A stretch of 64,000 nt of DNA from Lachnospiraceae bacterium JLR.KK008 (GCA_037015955.1 CP143548.1:613501-677500), one strand, 5' to 3'. Positions 45,347-53,292 are shown, counted from the stretch's first letter. Numbers and translations are program-made. Notes: generated by a model not told the origin, from the sequence alone.

Positions 45347-45574
45347 TCATCTGTTAAGAGGTATTTTATTGTCGGTCATGCCCACAATATATTCCATGCT
45401 GACGTTATAGTATTCCGCCAGTCGAATGAGGTGACGGATTGGAAGCTCACTGGCGCCGCGTTCATAGCGCGCGTACATGGTTTGCGAAGTTCCCAGGATG
45501 TCTGCAATATTTTGCTGTGTTTTGTCATGATCTTCACGTAAGTCGCGTATTCTGAGCCTATAATCCATTTCCAT
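45347..45574 (-). CDS. XRE-family HTH regulator, single-domain
   Basis: About 75 residues. The HTH is complete: LRIRDLREDHDKTQQNIADILGTSQTMYARYERGASELPIRHLIRLAEYYNVSMEYIVG. It has no effector domain. Three possible starts (GTG 45577, ATG 45574, ATG 45568) share a weak ribosome site, so the first residues are uncertain. A perfect 20-bp palindrome at 45622-45641 lies in its promoter region, probably its operator. Confidence 0.8.
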   Translation of the reverse strand: MEMDYRLRIRDLREDHDKTQQNIADILGTSQTMYARYERGASELPIRHLIRLAEYYNVSMEYIVGMTDNKIPLNR

Positions 45575-45621
45575 CACCCATCAGTTCTAAACATAGCATA
45601 GAAATATTGACAAGCAATGAT

Positions 45622-45641
45622 ATAGTAAACATGTTTACTAT
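45622..45641. promoter_or_regulatory. 20-bp perfect palindrome, probable XRE operator
   Basis: ATAGTAAACA followed by its exact complement. It lies between the MerR stop codon, which it touches, and the XRE start, over sequence suitable for a -35 box (TTTACT). Confidence 0.55.
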
Positions 45642-46642
45642 TAATTTTGTATGATCTGAAGTTCCAGAGAATTGTCTCCTTTCCTGATTTTATCGTCGAT
45701 GAGATCACTTTCTACAACAAGATAAGGTTTTCCCGTAAGTTGGAAAATCTCTCTCAAATGATCACTGTCCGTAATACGGTGGCGGGTTCCCTGGCTGCAT
45801 GAGTAAGTTCCGGCAGGCAGGATATGCAGCCTTTTGTCAGCGCAGTCCTCATGATTTTCCACATGCACAAAGATAAACTTCTCGGCCTCCCCATTTTCGT
45901 TATAGTCATAGAGAATACCCGAAGGATAATTTGCAGTCATGCCAAGAAGCTGGGCGAGCATGAAAAGACGGAGAATCTTCTGGCTGTAATTTTCGGTATC
46001 TTCCTCTGTGAAAGGTGTTGTCAGCACCGCCCGGGCAGGTATGTAACGTTCATAAAATCCGGCTTTTTCGTCGAGGATTTCCGTGTGTGCAGGGGCAGGC
46101 GATTCGGCGGCGTCCGTGGACATGGTAACGGCCTGTGACACGGGCGTGTCGACGGCTGCAGGAGCAGAAGGGACAGCGTCCGGAAGCGGCGAAACGTCAC
46201 TGGCAGCGGGTACAGGAGCATCGCCGCGCTGCCTGGCAGTGCGTAGTGGTTCGTCCTGCCCGGAAGCCTGTAAAGAGTCGCTGTGAAGCGGCACCGGTTT
46301 ATAATTCAGTGCCTGCAGAGCAGCCTGTACTGTTCCCAGTCGCTTGCGTATATCCATGATCTTTTGTTCGGCAAGGAGTTTGCCATCGTAAAGAAGATTT
46401 TGCAGATTAAAGTTTCCCTGACCATCCGTATATTTTTCAAAATCCCGCAGGGGAATCCCCAGCTCGATACAGAGGCTGATTGCGTCCAGAATATAGAGCT
46501 GTTCCTCCGTATAATAGCGATAATTAGTCATTTCATTGATATAAGCGGGGCGAAGTACCCCGATCCGGTCATAATAGCGAAGCGATTTGATGCTGACTCC
46601 CTTTTTCTTGGAGACAGCACCGATCGTCAGATAGCCTTTCAT
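45641..46642 (-). CDS. MerR-family regulator with long low-complexity linker and GyrI-like effector region
   Basis: 333 residues from the ATG six bases after AGGAGG; an upstream in-frame start is unsupported. The winged HTH (YLTIGAVSKKKGVSIKSLRYYDRIGVLRPAYINEMTNYRYY) is classic MerR, followed by a dimerisation helix to about residue 115. A Pro/Ala/Ser-rich stretch of about 70 residues (for example PAASDVSPLPDAVPSAPAA) links to a C-terminal domain of about 130 residues resembling the multidrug-binding effector part of BmrR-like proteins. The long linker is unusual. Ligand and targets unknown. Confidence 0.75.
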   Translation of the reverse strand: MKGYLTIGAVSKKKGVSIKSLRYYDRIGVLRPAYINEMTNYRYYTEEQLYILDAISLCIELGIPLRDFEKYTDGQGNFNLQNLLYDGKLLAEQKIMDIRKRLGTVQAALQALNYKPVPLHSDSLQASGQDEPLRTARQRGDAPVPAASDVSPLPDAVPSAPAAVDTPVSQAVTMSTDAAESPAPAHTEILDEKAGFYERYIPARAVLTTPFTEEDTENYSQKILRLFMLAQLLGMTANYPSGILYDYNENGEAEKFIFVHVENHEDCADKRLHILPAGTYSCSQGTRHRITDSDHLREIFQLTGKPYLVVESDLIDDKIRKGDNSLELQIIQN

Positions 46643-46689
46643 TCCATACCTCCTGAAAAAACGTATTCCTGTTCCGGTGATATAGTTTG

Positions 46690-46749
46690 AGTATAGCATG
46701 TCTCGACAGGATGTGCTATACTTTTTGCATGGTGTGTCGAATCCTGTCG
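46690..46749. promoter_or_regulatory. nested inverted repeats between MerR and the divergent gene
   Basis: AGTATAGCA (46690-46698) with TGCTATACT (46714-46722), and CGACAGGAT (46704-46712) with ATCCTGTCG (46741-46749). The position, ahead of the MerR start and facing the gene at 46812, suits a MerR autoregulatory site. Confidence 0.45.
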
Positions 46750-46811
46750 TGTGTCAGCGTGCATGACAGATTCAGTCTGTGGTATGATATTGTTTATGGA
46801 GCTGATTTAGT

Positions 46812-47201
46812 ATGTCGGGAATTTTTTATGATGCAAGAAAAATCAAAATATACGAAGCGGTGAAGGAACTGTGCGGAATCGCAGGTGAGAGCGAAGCGTG
46901 GACAAATGGTCTGTGGGGTGAACTTCTGACGGACCGGGAACTGATGGAGGAGATGGTCTATTATCTGGAGCATCACTGCTTTCAGGGGAAGATGGCCTGC
47001 GAGGGGTATACGCTGATTGATCTGTTTGTATGGCAGATGGATATTTATAACCTGATTGCGGACTGCGGAAAAAATACGGAGAGCTGTAATAAAGAGACGA
47101 TGGCTGTGCGGGCATTTCAGGCAATGGCAGAGATGAAAAGAAATCCGGAACACTATAAAAAACGTCTTTCAGACGGATTTGGAATGGATAAATATTTATA
47201 A
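46812..47201 (+). CDS. conserved hypothetical soluble protein
   Basis: 129 residues, largely helical and acidic (KIKIYEAVKELCGIAGESEAW; ELMEEMVYYLEHH; FVWQMDIYNLIADCGKN; AVRAFQAMAEMKRNPEHYKKRL). No membrane segment, no known motif. It is 11 bp ahead of the HAAS-like gene and so probably cotranscribed. I do not recognise a function. Confidence 0.6.
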   Translation: MSGIFYDARKIKIYEAVKELCGIAGESEAWTNGLWGELLTDRELMEEMVYYLEHHCFQGKMACEGYTLIDLFVWQMDIYNLIADCGKNTESCNKETMAVRAFQAMAEMKRNPEHYKKRLSDGFGMDKYL

Positions 47202-47212
47202 GGAGTCTTACA

Positions 47213-47632
47213 ATGACCAGGTTGAAATTTACGGAAGAATTAAGAAAGGCCCTTTCCGGCCGGGTAAGTCATACGACAGTGAATGAAAATGTATCTTATT
47301 ATGAAAATTATATTGATTCGGAAATCAAAAAGGGACGAAGAGAAAAAGAAGTGTTGGAAGAGCTGGGCGATCCCAGGCTGATTGCGAAGACGATCATAGA
47401 TACGGCTCAGGGAGAAGAGGCGGAGGCAGTGGAGCGGGAAGCGAAAGCCTCTTCCGGGAAAACTTTTTCCGGACGGATGATCCGGCTGCCATTATGGCTC
47501 TTGGGGATACTTGCGGTTCTGCTGCTGATTCTTATTTTTAAAGTGGTAGGTCTGGTACTTGGCCTGCTGATGCCGATTATCATTCCTGTTGCAGTCGTCT
47601 ATTACCTGATCCGCTATTTCCGGCGGCGGTGA
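47213..47632 (+). CDS. DUF1700/HAAS-type membrane protein
   Basis: 139 residues. Residues 1-65 (FTEELRKALSG..SHTTVNENVSYYENYIDSEIKKGRREKEVLEELGDPRLIAKTII) match the HAAS/DUF1700 helical domain often linked to PadR-type regulation. A basic linker leads to two membrane helices near the C-terminus (LPLWLLGILAVLLLILIFKVV). No PadR gene is adjacent. AGGAG precedes the ATG. Confidence 0.75.
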   Translation: MTRLKFTEELRKALSGRVSHTTVNENVSYYENYIDSEIKKGRREKEVLEELGDPRLIAKTIIDTAQGEEAEAVEREAKASSGKTFSGRMIRLPLWLLGILAVLLLILIFKVVGLVLGLLMPIIIPVAVVYYLIRYFRRR

Positions 47633-47715
47633 GTGGGAAACCAACAGTATGGACGTGTGGTTATGGGATTCGGTCTGTTGATACCGATATTTGTGAGAAT
47701 AAAATGATAAAATGG

Positions 47716-47750
47716 AAAACGACCTATCAGGGGAACCGATAGGCCGTTTT
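47716..47750 (+). terminator. terminator after the HAAS-like gene
   Basis: AAAACGACCTATC (47716-47728) pairs with GATAGGCCGTTTT (47738-47750) with one mismatch. It works in either direction. The stretch 47751-47906 is AT-rich and holds nothing I recognise. Confidence 0.7.
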
Positions 47751-47906
47751 GAGGGGAGTATAAATAATTAATATATAAGGGTTGCAAATAAAGAAATTGG
47801 AGTGTTTCTTTATCTGTTGAGGTTATTATATATGATGGACCGAAAAAATGCAAGAGAAAAATAGTACTTTTTTCCTGTTTTTTTGAAAAACTTTCCTGAA
47901 TGGTTG

Positions 47907-47936
47907 TGCATATAATTCCGGGAATCTGACATACTA
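47907..47936 (+). promoter_or_regulatory. probable sigma-G (forespore) promoter
   Basis: TGCATA (47907-47912), 17-base spacer, CATACTA (47930-47936). These match the sigma-G boxes of Bacillus (GnATR; CATnHTA) and not sigma-A, and they lie 35 bases before a small Asn/Gln-rich gene. Confidence 0.6.
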
Positions 47937-47970
47937 ACTCCGTAACCAAAATTATCAGGAGGAATGCAAT

Positions 47971-48123
47971 ATGTCTAAAAACGATTACAACCAGAACAAC
48001 AACCAGAAGCAGAATTTCCAGAATGGCACAAATCAGTCTCAGGACAAAACAAGCAACTATTCTAACAGCACAAACAGCACAAAGAACAACAGCCAGAACA
48101 ATAATCAGAAAAACAACTACTAA
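47971..48123 (+). CDS. 50-residue Asn/Gln-rich small protein, likely forespore-expressed
   Basis: MSKNDYNQNNNQKQNFQNGT and 30 further residues of mostly N, Q, S, T, K. It has no hydrophobic core and no Cys. AGGAGG lies 8 bases before the ATG. The composition resembles gamma-type small acid-soluble spore proteins (SspE) of Bacillus, though without their repeat, and the sigma-G-like promoter supports a spore role such as an amino-acid store. This is inference; clostridia are not generally known for SspE. Confidence 0.65.
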   Translation: MSKNDYNQNNNQKQNFQNGTNQSQDKTSNYSNSTNSTKNNSQNNNQKNNY

Positions 48124-48129
48124 AAAAGA

Positions 48130-48146
48130 CCCGGCAGGCTGCCGGG
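48130..48146. terminator. GC hairpin after the small spore-type gene
   Basis: CCCGGCA-GGC-TGCCGGG. A T-run exists only on the minus strand, so efficiency for the plus-strand gene is uncertain. Confidence 0.4.
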
Positions 48147-48253
48147 ATACATATTGTAGATGATATTGTCTGGCTTTCTTTTATAGATTCAATATACCCT
48201 AAGTGGACAAGGGGACATGTCAAAGATTAAACTTCTGTTTTTGCAAAAACTAT

Positions 48254-48282
48254 TTGACACTCCCCTGTATGGACTTTAATAT
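48254..48282 (+). promoter_or_regulatory. promoter of the RlmL-type gene
   Basis: TTGACA (48254-48259), 17-base spacer, TAATAT (48277-48282). The expected start of transcription coincides with the ATG at 48289. Confidence 0.7.
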
Positions 48283-48288
48283 AAACAT

Positions 48289-49446
48289 ATGAGAAAATTT
48301 GAATTGATCGCGCCCTGCCATTTTGGACTGGAGGCGCTCTTAAAGAGGGAAATTACAGACCTGGGTTATGATATAACGTCGGTGGAGGATGGACGGGTCA
48401 CTTTTTATGGAGATGAGGAGGCATGTGCGCGTGCCAATATTTTTCTCCGTACGGCCGAACGCGTGTTGATCAAGATTGGCAGCTTTCACGCGGAAACGTT
48501 TGAACAGTTGTTCCAGGGGACGAAAGCGTTACCCTGGGAGGAATTTATTCCGGCAGACGGAAAGTTCTGGGTAGCGAAAGCCGCCAGCGTGAAGAGCGCT
48601 CTGTTCAGTCCGTCGGACATTCAGTCAATAATGAAAAAGGCAATGGTCGATCGGCTGCGGGAAACCTATCATGTGAACTGGTTTGCGGAAAGCGGTGAGA
48701 GCTTTCCGGTGCGGGTGTTTCTGCTGAAAGACGAAGTGACGGTGGGACTTGACACGACGGGAGAGTCATTACATAAAAGAGGATACAGGAAACTGACGGC
48801 GAAAGCTCCGATCGCAGAAAACCTGGCGGCGGCGCTCATCATGCTCACCCCATGGAGAGGGGATAGGATATTGGTGGACCCTTTCTGTGGCAGCGGTACG
48901 ATACCGATTGAGGCGGCAATGATGGCGGCTAATATTGCTCCGGGGATGAACCGCAGTTTTACTGCGGAGAGATGGCCACATATCATTGGGAAAAAGAACT
49001 GGTACGATACGGTGGATGAGGCCAGGGAGCAGACGGATCTGTCGGTACAGACGGATATTCAGGGATATGACATCGACGATGAGATGGTAGCCATCGCCAG
49101 AGCCAATGCAAAGCTGGCAGGAGTGGAAGGGCTGATTCATTTCCAGAAGCGGGATGTCGCCGGTCTGAGCCATCCGAAAAAGTATGGTTTTATCATCACC
49201 AATCCGCCTTATGGCGAACGGCTGGAGGATAAGGAGGCGCTGCCCGGTCTGTACCGGATGATCGGAGAACGGTATCGGGCACTGGATGCATGGTCTTTGT
49301 ATCTGATTACTTCTTATGAAAAAGCGGAAGAGGATATTGGCAGAAAGGCAGATAAAAACCGTAAGATTTATAACGGAATGATGAAGACATATTATTATCA
49401 GTTTCAGGGACCAAAGCCGGGGAAAAGAAAGAGGCCGCAGTCATGA
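48289..49446 (+). CDS. THUMP-domain class I rRNA methyltransferase (RlmL/YpsC type)
   Basis: 385 residues. MRKFELIAPCHFGLEALLKREI is the usual N-terminus, so the start is secure. The THUMP domain spans about 45-155. The methyltransferase has DPFCGSGTIPIEAAMMAANIAPG and the catalytic NPPYGERL. The family makes m2G in 23S rRNA (RlmL of E. coli; YpsC in Bacillus). No Shine-Dalgarno is visible and the promoter's start site falls on the ATG, which suggests leaderless translation. The stop overlaps the next gene by four bases. Confidence 0.9.
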   Translation: MRKFELIAPCHFGLEALLKREITDLGYDITSVEDGRVTFYGDEEACARANIFLRTAERVLIKIGSFHAETFEQLFQGTKALPWEEFIPADGKFWVAKAASVKSALFSPSDIQSIMKKAMVDRLRETYHVNWFAESGESFPVRVFLLKDEVTVGLDTTGESLHKRGYRKLTAKAPIAENLAAALIMLTPWRGDRILVDPFCGSGTIPIEAAMMAANIAPGMNRSFTAERWPHIIGKKNWYDTVDEAREQTDLSVQTDIQGYDIDDEMVAIARANAKLAGVEGLIHFQKRDVAGLSHPKKYGFIITNPPYGERLEDKEALPGLYRMIGERYRALDAWSLYLITSYEKAEEDIGRKADKNRKIYNGMMKTYYYQFQGPKPGKRKRPQS

Positions 49447-50492
49447 TACAGAGAAAATTATCGAAGGTCATGCTTGTATGCAGCATTTTGTTTTCTCTTG
49501 TCTCCATGTCGGTGATGCTTTACTTCTCTGCGACAAAGACGATTGTCATCGCGGAGGAAGTGTCAGACCGGACCGAGAGCGAGCGGCTGTCAGGGAGAGC
49601 ACGGGAAGATGTCCTTCAATTTGAGGCAGGCAGCGGTGGGAAAGGACTGCGGATTCCGCTTCCTCCGGAACTGCGTGCGGATGACATTGTTATAGAAAAC
49701 CGTTATATCGAGCATTGTATTTATATCATTCTGAAAGGGAAATACAGGGAATTTTACCGCAGCAATGTGCTGACAGGAGAAGATCCGCGAATAGAAGGGG
49801 GCTATCTTTCTCAGGAGGACGGGATGACCAGACTGCAGCTGATGCTGGGCGGCCCATACGAACACCAGTATATGTTTGAGAACGGTGTCCTGCAGTTATC
49901 GTTTCATGAGCCGTGGCAGCTATATGATAAGATCGTTGTCATAGATGCGGCACATGGAGGCAGCGACGAAGGAGCGACGGGGAACGGGATTCTGGAGAAA
50001 GAGATTGTGCTGGCGATTGCGGAGAAAGTGAGAGAGAAGCTGGAAGATTCGGAGATCCGTGTCTACTGTACGAGGACGGATGATACGGCGCTGACAGAAG
50101 AAGAGCGGGCGGAGTTTGTCCATGAGCTTCGTGCAGATATGCTCATCAGTATCCGGGCTGCAGCCGATGAGAGCAGTGACGGCGTGTATGGAATCCGCAC
50201 CGTATATAACGGTACCTATTTCATTCCGTACTTTGGAAATGTGGAACTGGCCGATCTGTTGGAACGACATGTCGTAAGCATCGCTGGCAGCAGGGCAAAC
50301 GGGTTGATGGAGACGAATCCGGAAGACCGTTTGCTTTGGAATGTACAAGTGCCTGCCGCTGCAATCGAGGTGGGCTATGTGACAAATAAGGAAGAGGCTT
50401 CTTTTCTTTCCGCAGAAGAATATCAGGAAAAACTGGCAGATGGAATCATCAATGCGTTAGTGGAAGCATATGAGAGAAAAGAACAAAATTAG
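49443..50492 (+). CDS. amidase_3-type N-acetylmuramoyl-L-alanine amidase with altered metal site
   Basis: 349 residues: N-terminal membrane anchor (VCSILFSLVSMSVMLYF), a beta-rich region (about 60-160, AMIN-like), then the amidase domain from VVIDAAHGG. His171 and the Glu of LEKEIVLAIA are kept, as is the late Glu of AAIEVGYVTN. The second zinc histidine expected in SIHxN is replaced by Arg238 (ISIRAAADES), so zinc hydrolysis is doubtful. It may bind peptidoglycan or act as a regulator like other inactive amidases. Overlaps the methyltransferase gene by four bases. Confidence 0.8.
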   Translation: MIQRKLSKVMLVCSILFSLVSMSVMLYFSATKTIVIAEEVSDRTESERLSGRAREDVLQFEAGSGGKGLRIPLPPELRADDIVIENRYIEHCIYIILKGKYREFYRSNVLTGEDPRIEGGYLSQEDGMTRLQLMLGGPYEHQYMFENGVLQLSFHEPWQLYDKIVVIDAAHGGSDEGATGNGILEKEIVLAIAEKVREKLEDSEIRVYCTRTDDTALTEEERAEFVHELRADMLISIRAAADESSDGVYGIRTVYNGTYFIPYFGNVELADLLERHVVSIAGSRANGLMETNPEDRLLWNVQVPAAAIEVGYVTNKEEASFLSAEEYQEKLADGIINALVEAYERKEQN

Positions 50493-50506
50493 TGGGAGAC
50501 AGCACA

Positions 50507-51148
50507 ATGAGTGACAGAGTGATCTTTGCGACGGGAAATGAACATAAATTAAAGGAGATCCGGATGATCCTTGCCGATGTGGATGTGGAAATCCTCTCTC
50601 TGAAGGAAGCGGGGATCATCCTTGACGTAGAGGAGGACGGCAGTACTTTTGCGGAAAATGCAATGATCAAGGCGAAGGCCTGCGCGGCGCAGAGCGACTG
50701 CCTTGTGCTCGCCGATGATTCAGGGCTGGAAATTGATTATCTCAACGGGGAGCCGGGAATCTATTCTGCCAGATATATGGGAGAACAGACTTCTTATCAT
50801 ACGAAAAATGAGAGACTGATCCAAAGACTGGAAGGGGTGCCGGACGAAATGCGGACAGCGCGCTTTGTCTGTGCGGTGGCTGCAGCGATGCCGGATGGGA
50901 GCGAGAAGACCACGGAGGGATATGTCGAAGGCCGGATTGGTTATGAGGAGAAGGGGTGTAATGGGTTCGGATATGATCCGATCTTTTATCTGCCGCAATA
51001 TGGCTGCACTTCGGCGGAGCTGGATGCGAAGCAGAAAAATGCCATCAGTCACAGAGGAAAAGCGCTGGAAAAGATGAAGGATATGCTGCTGTCATCAGGT
51101 GTCTGGAAAAAGAAAGAGAAGGAAAGTCAGGCGGCGGGGGATCTATGA
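50507..51148 (+). CDS. rdgB: RdgB/HAM1 family XTP/dITP pyrophosphatase
   Basis: About 213 residues from ATG 50507, eight bases after GGGAG. FATGNEHKLKEIRMIL, LADDSGLEIDYLNGEPGIYSARY and GCNGFGYDPIF are family motifs; a Lys/Glu-rich tail of about 15 residues is extra. It hydrolyses non-canonical purine triphosphates and so keeps inosine and xanthosine out of DNA and RNA. It overlaps the next start by four bases. Confidence 0.93.
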   Translation: MSDRVIFATGNEHKLKEIRMILADVDVEILSLKEAGIILDVEEDGSTFAENAMIKAKACAAQSDCLVLADDSGLEIDYLNGEPGIYSARYMGEQTSYHTKNERLIQRLEGVPDEMRTARFVCAVAAAMPDGSEKTTEGYVEGRIGYEEKGCNGFGYDPIFYLPQYGCTSAELDAKQKNAISHRGKALEKMKDMLLSSGVWKKKEKESQAAGDL

Positions 51149-51624
51149 GAATACTCATTATAAGCGATACACACAGAAGAAATGATAATCTGATCAAAGC
51201 GTTGAGAAAAACAGGGCAGCCGGATCTGCTGATTCATTGCGGGGATGTGGAGGGGGATGAATATACCCTGAGCGGTTATGTGGACTGCCCGACGGAGATC
51301 GTCGCGGGAAATAACGATTTTTTCTGCGATCTGCCCCGTGAACGGGAGTTTACGATCGGCCGCTATAAGATCTGGCTCACACACGGTCATTCTTATTACG
51401 TGTCGATGGGAAATGAGACGATCAAACGTGAGGCGGTTGCCAAAGGTGTGGATATTGTCATGTACGGTCACACGCATAAACCTGTGGTGGAGATAGAAAG
51501 GGACATTATCGCCATCAATCCGGGAAGTCTGTCCTATCCGAGACAGAGTGGCCGCCGTCCCTCCTGCGCCGTTATGGAATTGGACCAGGCGGGAGAGGCA
51601 CAGTTCAAGATTTATTATTTATAA
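51145..51624 (+). CDS. YfcE/MJ0936-type metallophosphoesterase
   Basis: 159 residues. All metal motifs are present: ISDTHRR, HCGDVEG, VAGNND, LTHGHSY and YGHTHKP. The family are Mn-dependent phosphodiesterases of broad specificity in vitro. It is the last gene in the operon beginning with the RlmL-type gene; rdgB followed by this phosphoesterase is a common Firmicutes pairing. Confidence 0.9.
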   Translation: MRILIISDTHRRNDNLIKALRKTGQPDLLIHCGDVEGDEYTLSGYVDCPTEIVAGNNDFFCDLPREREFTIGRYKIWLTHGHSYYVSMGNETIKREAVAKGVDIVMYGHTHKPVVEIERDIIAINPGSLSYPRQSGRRPSCAVMELDQAGEAQFKIYYL

Positions 51625-51679
51625 GATCCGGACGTCAAAATTTTTGGCGGTTACTGTTAGAAAATTACCAGAAAAAACC

Positions 51680-51708
51680 TTGACAAAGAAAAAGTCTTAT
51701 TATATAAT
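51680..51708 (+). promoter_or_regulatory. strong promoter of the tRNA cluster
   Basis: TTGACA (51680-51685), 17-base spacer, TATAAT (51703-51708): both boxes perfect, as usual for stable RNA. About 40 bases before tRNA-Pro. Confidence 0.85.
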
Positions 51709-51747
51709 ATGACATGCGTCACGAAAAGAGACGTATTTTGCGCGAAA

Positions 51748-51822
51748 CGGGGTGTGGCTCAGCTTGGCTAGAGCGCCTGGTTTGGGACCAGGAGGCCGCA
51801 GGTTCGAATCCTGTCACCCCGA
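51748..51822 (+). tRNA. tRNA-Pro (anticodon TGG)
   Basis: Acceptor CGGGGTG pairs with CACCCCG; anticodon loop TTTGGGA; T-loop GGTTCGAATCC. CCA is not encoded. Confidence 0.95.
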
Positions 51823-51832
51823 TACTAGATGC

Positions 51833-51903
51833 GCGGGTGTAGTTCAATGGTAGAACACCAGCCTTCCAAGCTGGATACGTGGGTTCGATTCCCATCACCC
51901 GCT
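51833..51903 (+). tRNA. tRNA-Gly (anticodon TCC)
   Basis: Acceptor GCGGGTG pairs with CACCCGC; anticodon loop CTTCCAA; T-loop GGTTCGATTCC. CCA not encoded. Confidence 0.95.
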
Positions 51904-51946
51904 GGCGCTTTGTACAAGACTATATGGTTTTGTAGGAAAGTGATAC

Positions 51947-52020
<74 letters not shown>

Positions 52021-52058
52021 TTTGATAAGGAATCGGGATATAGTATACCGATACTTAT

Positions 52059-52133
52059 GGTGGGTATAGCGCAGTTGGTTAGCGCGCCAGATTGTGGCTC
52101 TGGAGGCCAAGGGTTCGAATCCCTTTATCCACC
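52059..52133 (+). tRNA. tRNA-His (anticodon GTG)
   Basis: Acceptor GTGGGTA pairs with TATCCAC; the extra 5' G (-1) pairs with C73, as in all bacterial tRNA-His; anticodon loop TTGTGGC. Confidence 0.95.
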
Positions 52134-52158
52134 TTTAGACAGGAGTGTATCGTCATAA

Positions 52159-52230
52159 TGGGCTATCGCCAAGCGGTAAGGCACAGGACTTTGACTCCTG
52201 CATTCGCTGGTTCGAATCCAGTTAGCCCAG
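52159..52230 (+). tRNA. tRNA-Gln (anticodon TTG)
   Basis: Acceptor TGGGCTA pairs with TAGCCCA; anticodon loop CTTTGAC; T-loop GGTTCGAATCC. This tRNA would be a substrate of the GatCAB pathway encoded at 39862-43064. Confidence 0.95.
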
Positions 52231-52242
52231 TTATATGGATAA

Positions 52243-52315
52243 GGGACACTAGCTCAGGTGGTAGAGCACTTGACTTTTAATCAAGTTGTCGGGAGTTCGA
52301 GCCTCCCGTGTCTCA
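52243..52315 (+). tRNA. tRNA-Lys (anticodon TTT)
   Basis: Acceptor GGGACAC pairs with GTGTCTC; anticodon loop CTTTTAA; T-loop AGTTCGAGCCT. Confidence 0.95.
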
Positions 52316-52320
52316 GGATT

Positions 52321-52361
52321 AACAGGTTTCTTGGTCGTGTTACTAAGAAACCTGTTTTTTT
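52321..52361. terminator. terminator of the tRNA operon
   Basis: AACAGGTTTCTT (52321-52332) pairs with AAGAAACCTGTT (52345-52356), followed by further T residues. The convergent ImmA gene ends three bases later. Confidence 0.85.
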
Positions 52362-52363
52362 AG

Positions 52364-52837
52364 TTATACGAGTTCAAACACTCCGAGGGATGGCTCAAAA
52401 TAGATTACATAATTGTCGATCGTCGTATAGATGCCGTACTTGCTCTTGTAGTATTGTAATGCCTCCAGCAGGAACTCTTCGGTGACATCGAGAAAGTCGG
52501 CGGTGTCATGCAGGGAACAGCAGCCTTGCTGATAGGAATTTACGATGCCTGTCAGACCGATCAGTTTATTGTATGCCCAGACACGTGCCTTGAGCTCCTG
52601 CTTGCGGTCGGATATGGTAGACTGGCAGACAATGTCGCCGACCGTGGTGTGATAATGTCCCAGTTCTTCCGCCAGTATGCAGGTGCGCTTGCGGGCTGTC
52701 CGTACTTTTTTGTTGATTCCGATCACATTTCCATTGATAAGTCCGTCGGCCTTTGATTTAAAATCAGCATTTTCTATAATGTAAACGTCCTCTGCGGCGC
52801 TTTCTTCCAATAACTCTTCATATTTCAATTCAATCAC
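52364..52837 (-). CDS. ImmA/IrrE-family metallopeptidase
   Basis: 157 residues. ILAEELGHYHTTVGD carries the zinc helix of the ImmA/IrrE family in the variant form EExGHYH. ImmA proteases cleave or inactivate the partner XRE repressor to derepress mobile elements after DNA damage. The partner repressor lies 29 bp upstream in the same direction. The location beside a phage-tail gene cluster suggests it is the induction switch of that cluster. Confidence 0.85.
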   Translation of the reverse strand: MIELKYEELLEESAAEDVYIIENADFKSKADGLINGNVIGINKKVRTARKRTCILAEELGHYHTTVGDIVCQSTISDRKQELKARVWAYNKLIGLTGIVNSYQQGCCSLHDTADFLDVTEEFLLEALQYYKSKYGIYTTIDNYVIYFEPSLGVFELV

Positions 52838-52866
52838 TCCGTTCCTGTCATAAATTCAAATATGTT

Positions 52867-53292
52867 TTACTCCGGTTTTTTAAGATTGGCAAGATCTTCA
52901 CGCATCTTCTTCTGCTCATCCGGATCTGCCGCATAATCGTTGTGGGCGGCTTTTATGTTGAGAGAGTAGAGGGGAATATGGGTCAGTTCTTCCACCCGTT
53001 TTTGGGCTTCCCGTTTGCCGGTATCATTGAGCATTTCATAGCAGTTTAGCAGAAATGAGGGGTTGTCAGAGACAATGGTGTCTGGCTCATTCGTTGTTCC
53101 CATCAAAAACCGCTCCGATGTCTGCAATAATTCTGCGATGTTAGCGAGATGGCTGACCGGTATCTTGGCGATTTCGCCGTTTTCATATCTGAATATGGTA
53201 GATCTGGATACGCCGATATGTTTCGCCAGTGTATCCGCACTGATTCCCAGTTGTGTGCGTCGTTCCTTCATTCTTTTTCCCGTAACAGACAT
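52867..53292 (-). CDS. XRE-family repressor of the tail cluster
   Basis: 141 residues from the ATG after AAGGAGGGAG; an upstream frame extension runs into the operators. N-terminal HTH (MKERRTQLGISADTLAKHIGVSRSTIFRYENGEI) is followed by a short C-terminal part (LLQTSERFLMGTTNEP). It is expected to dimerise on the three operators at 53329-53427, shutting its own and the rightward promoter. The ImmA gene next to it provides release. Confidence 0.88.
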   Translation of the reverse strand: MSVTGKRMKERRTQLGISADTLAKHIGVSRSTIFRYENGEIAKIPVSHLANIAELLQTSERFLMGTTNEPDTIVSDNPSFLLNCYEMLNDTGKREAQKRVEELTHIPLYSLNIKAAHNDYAADPDEQKKMREDLANLKKPE

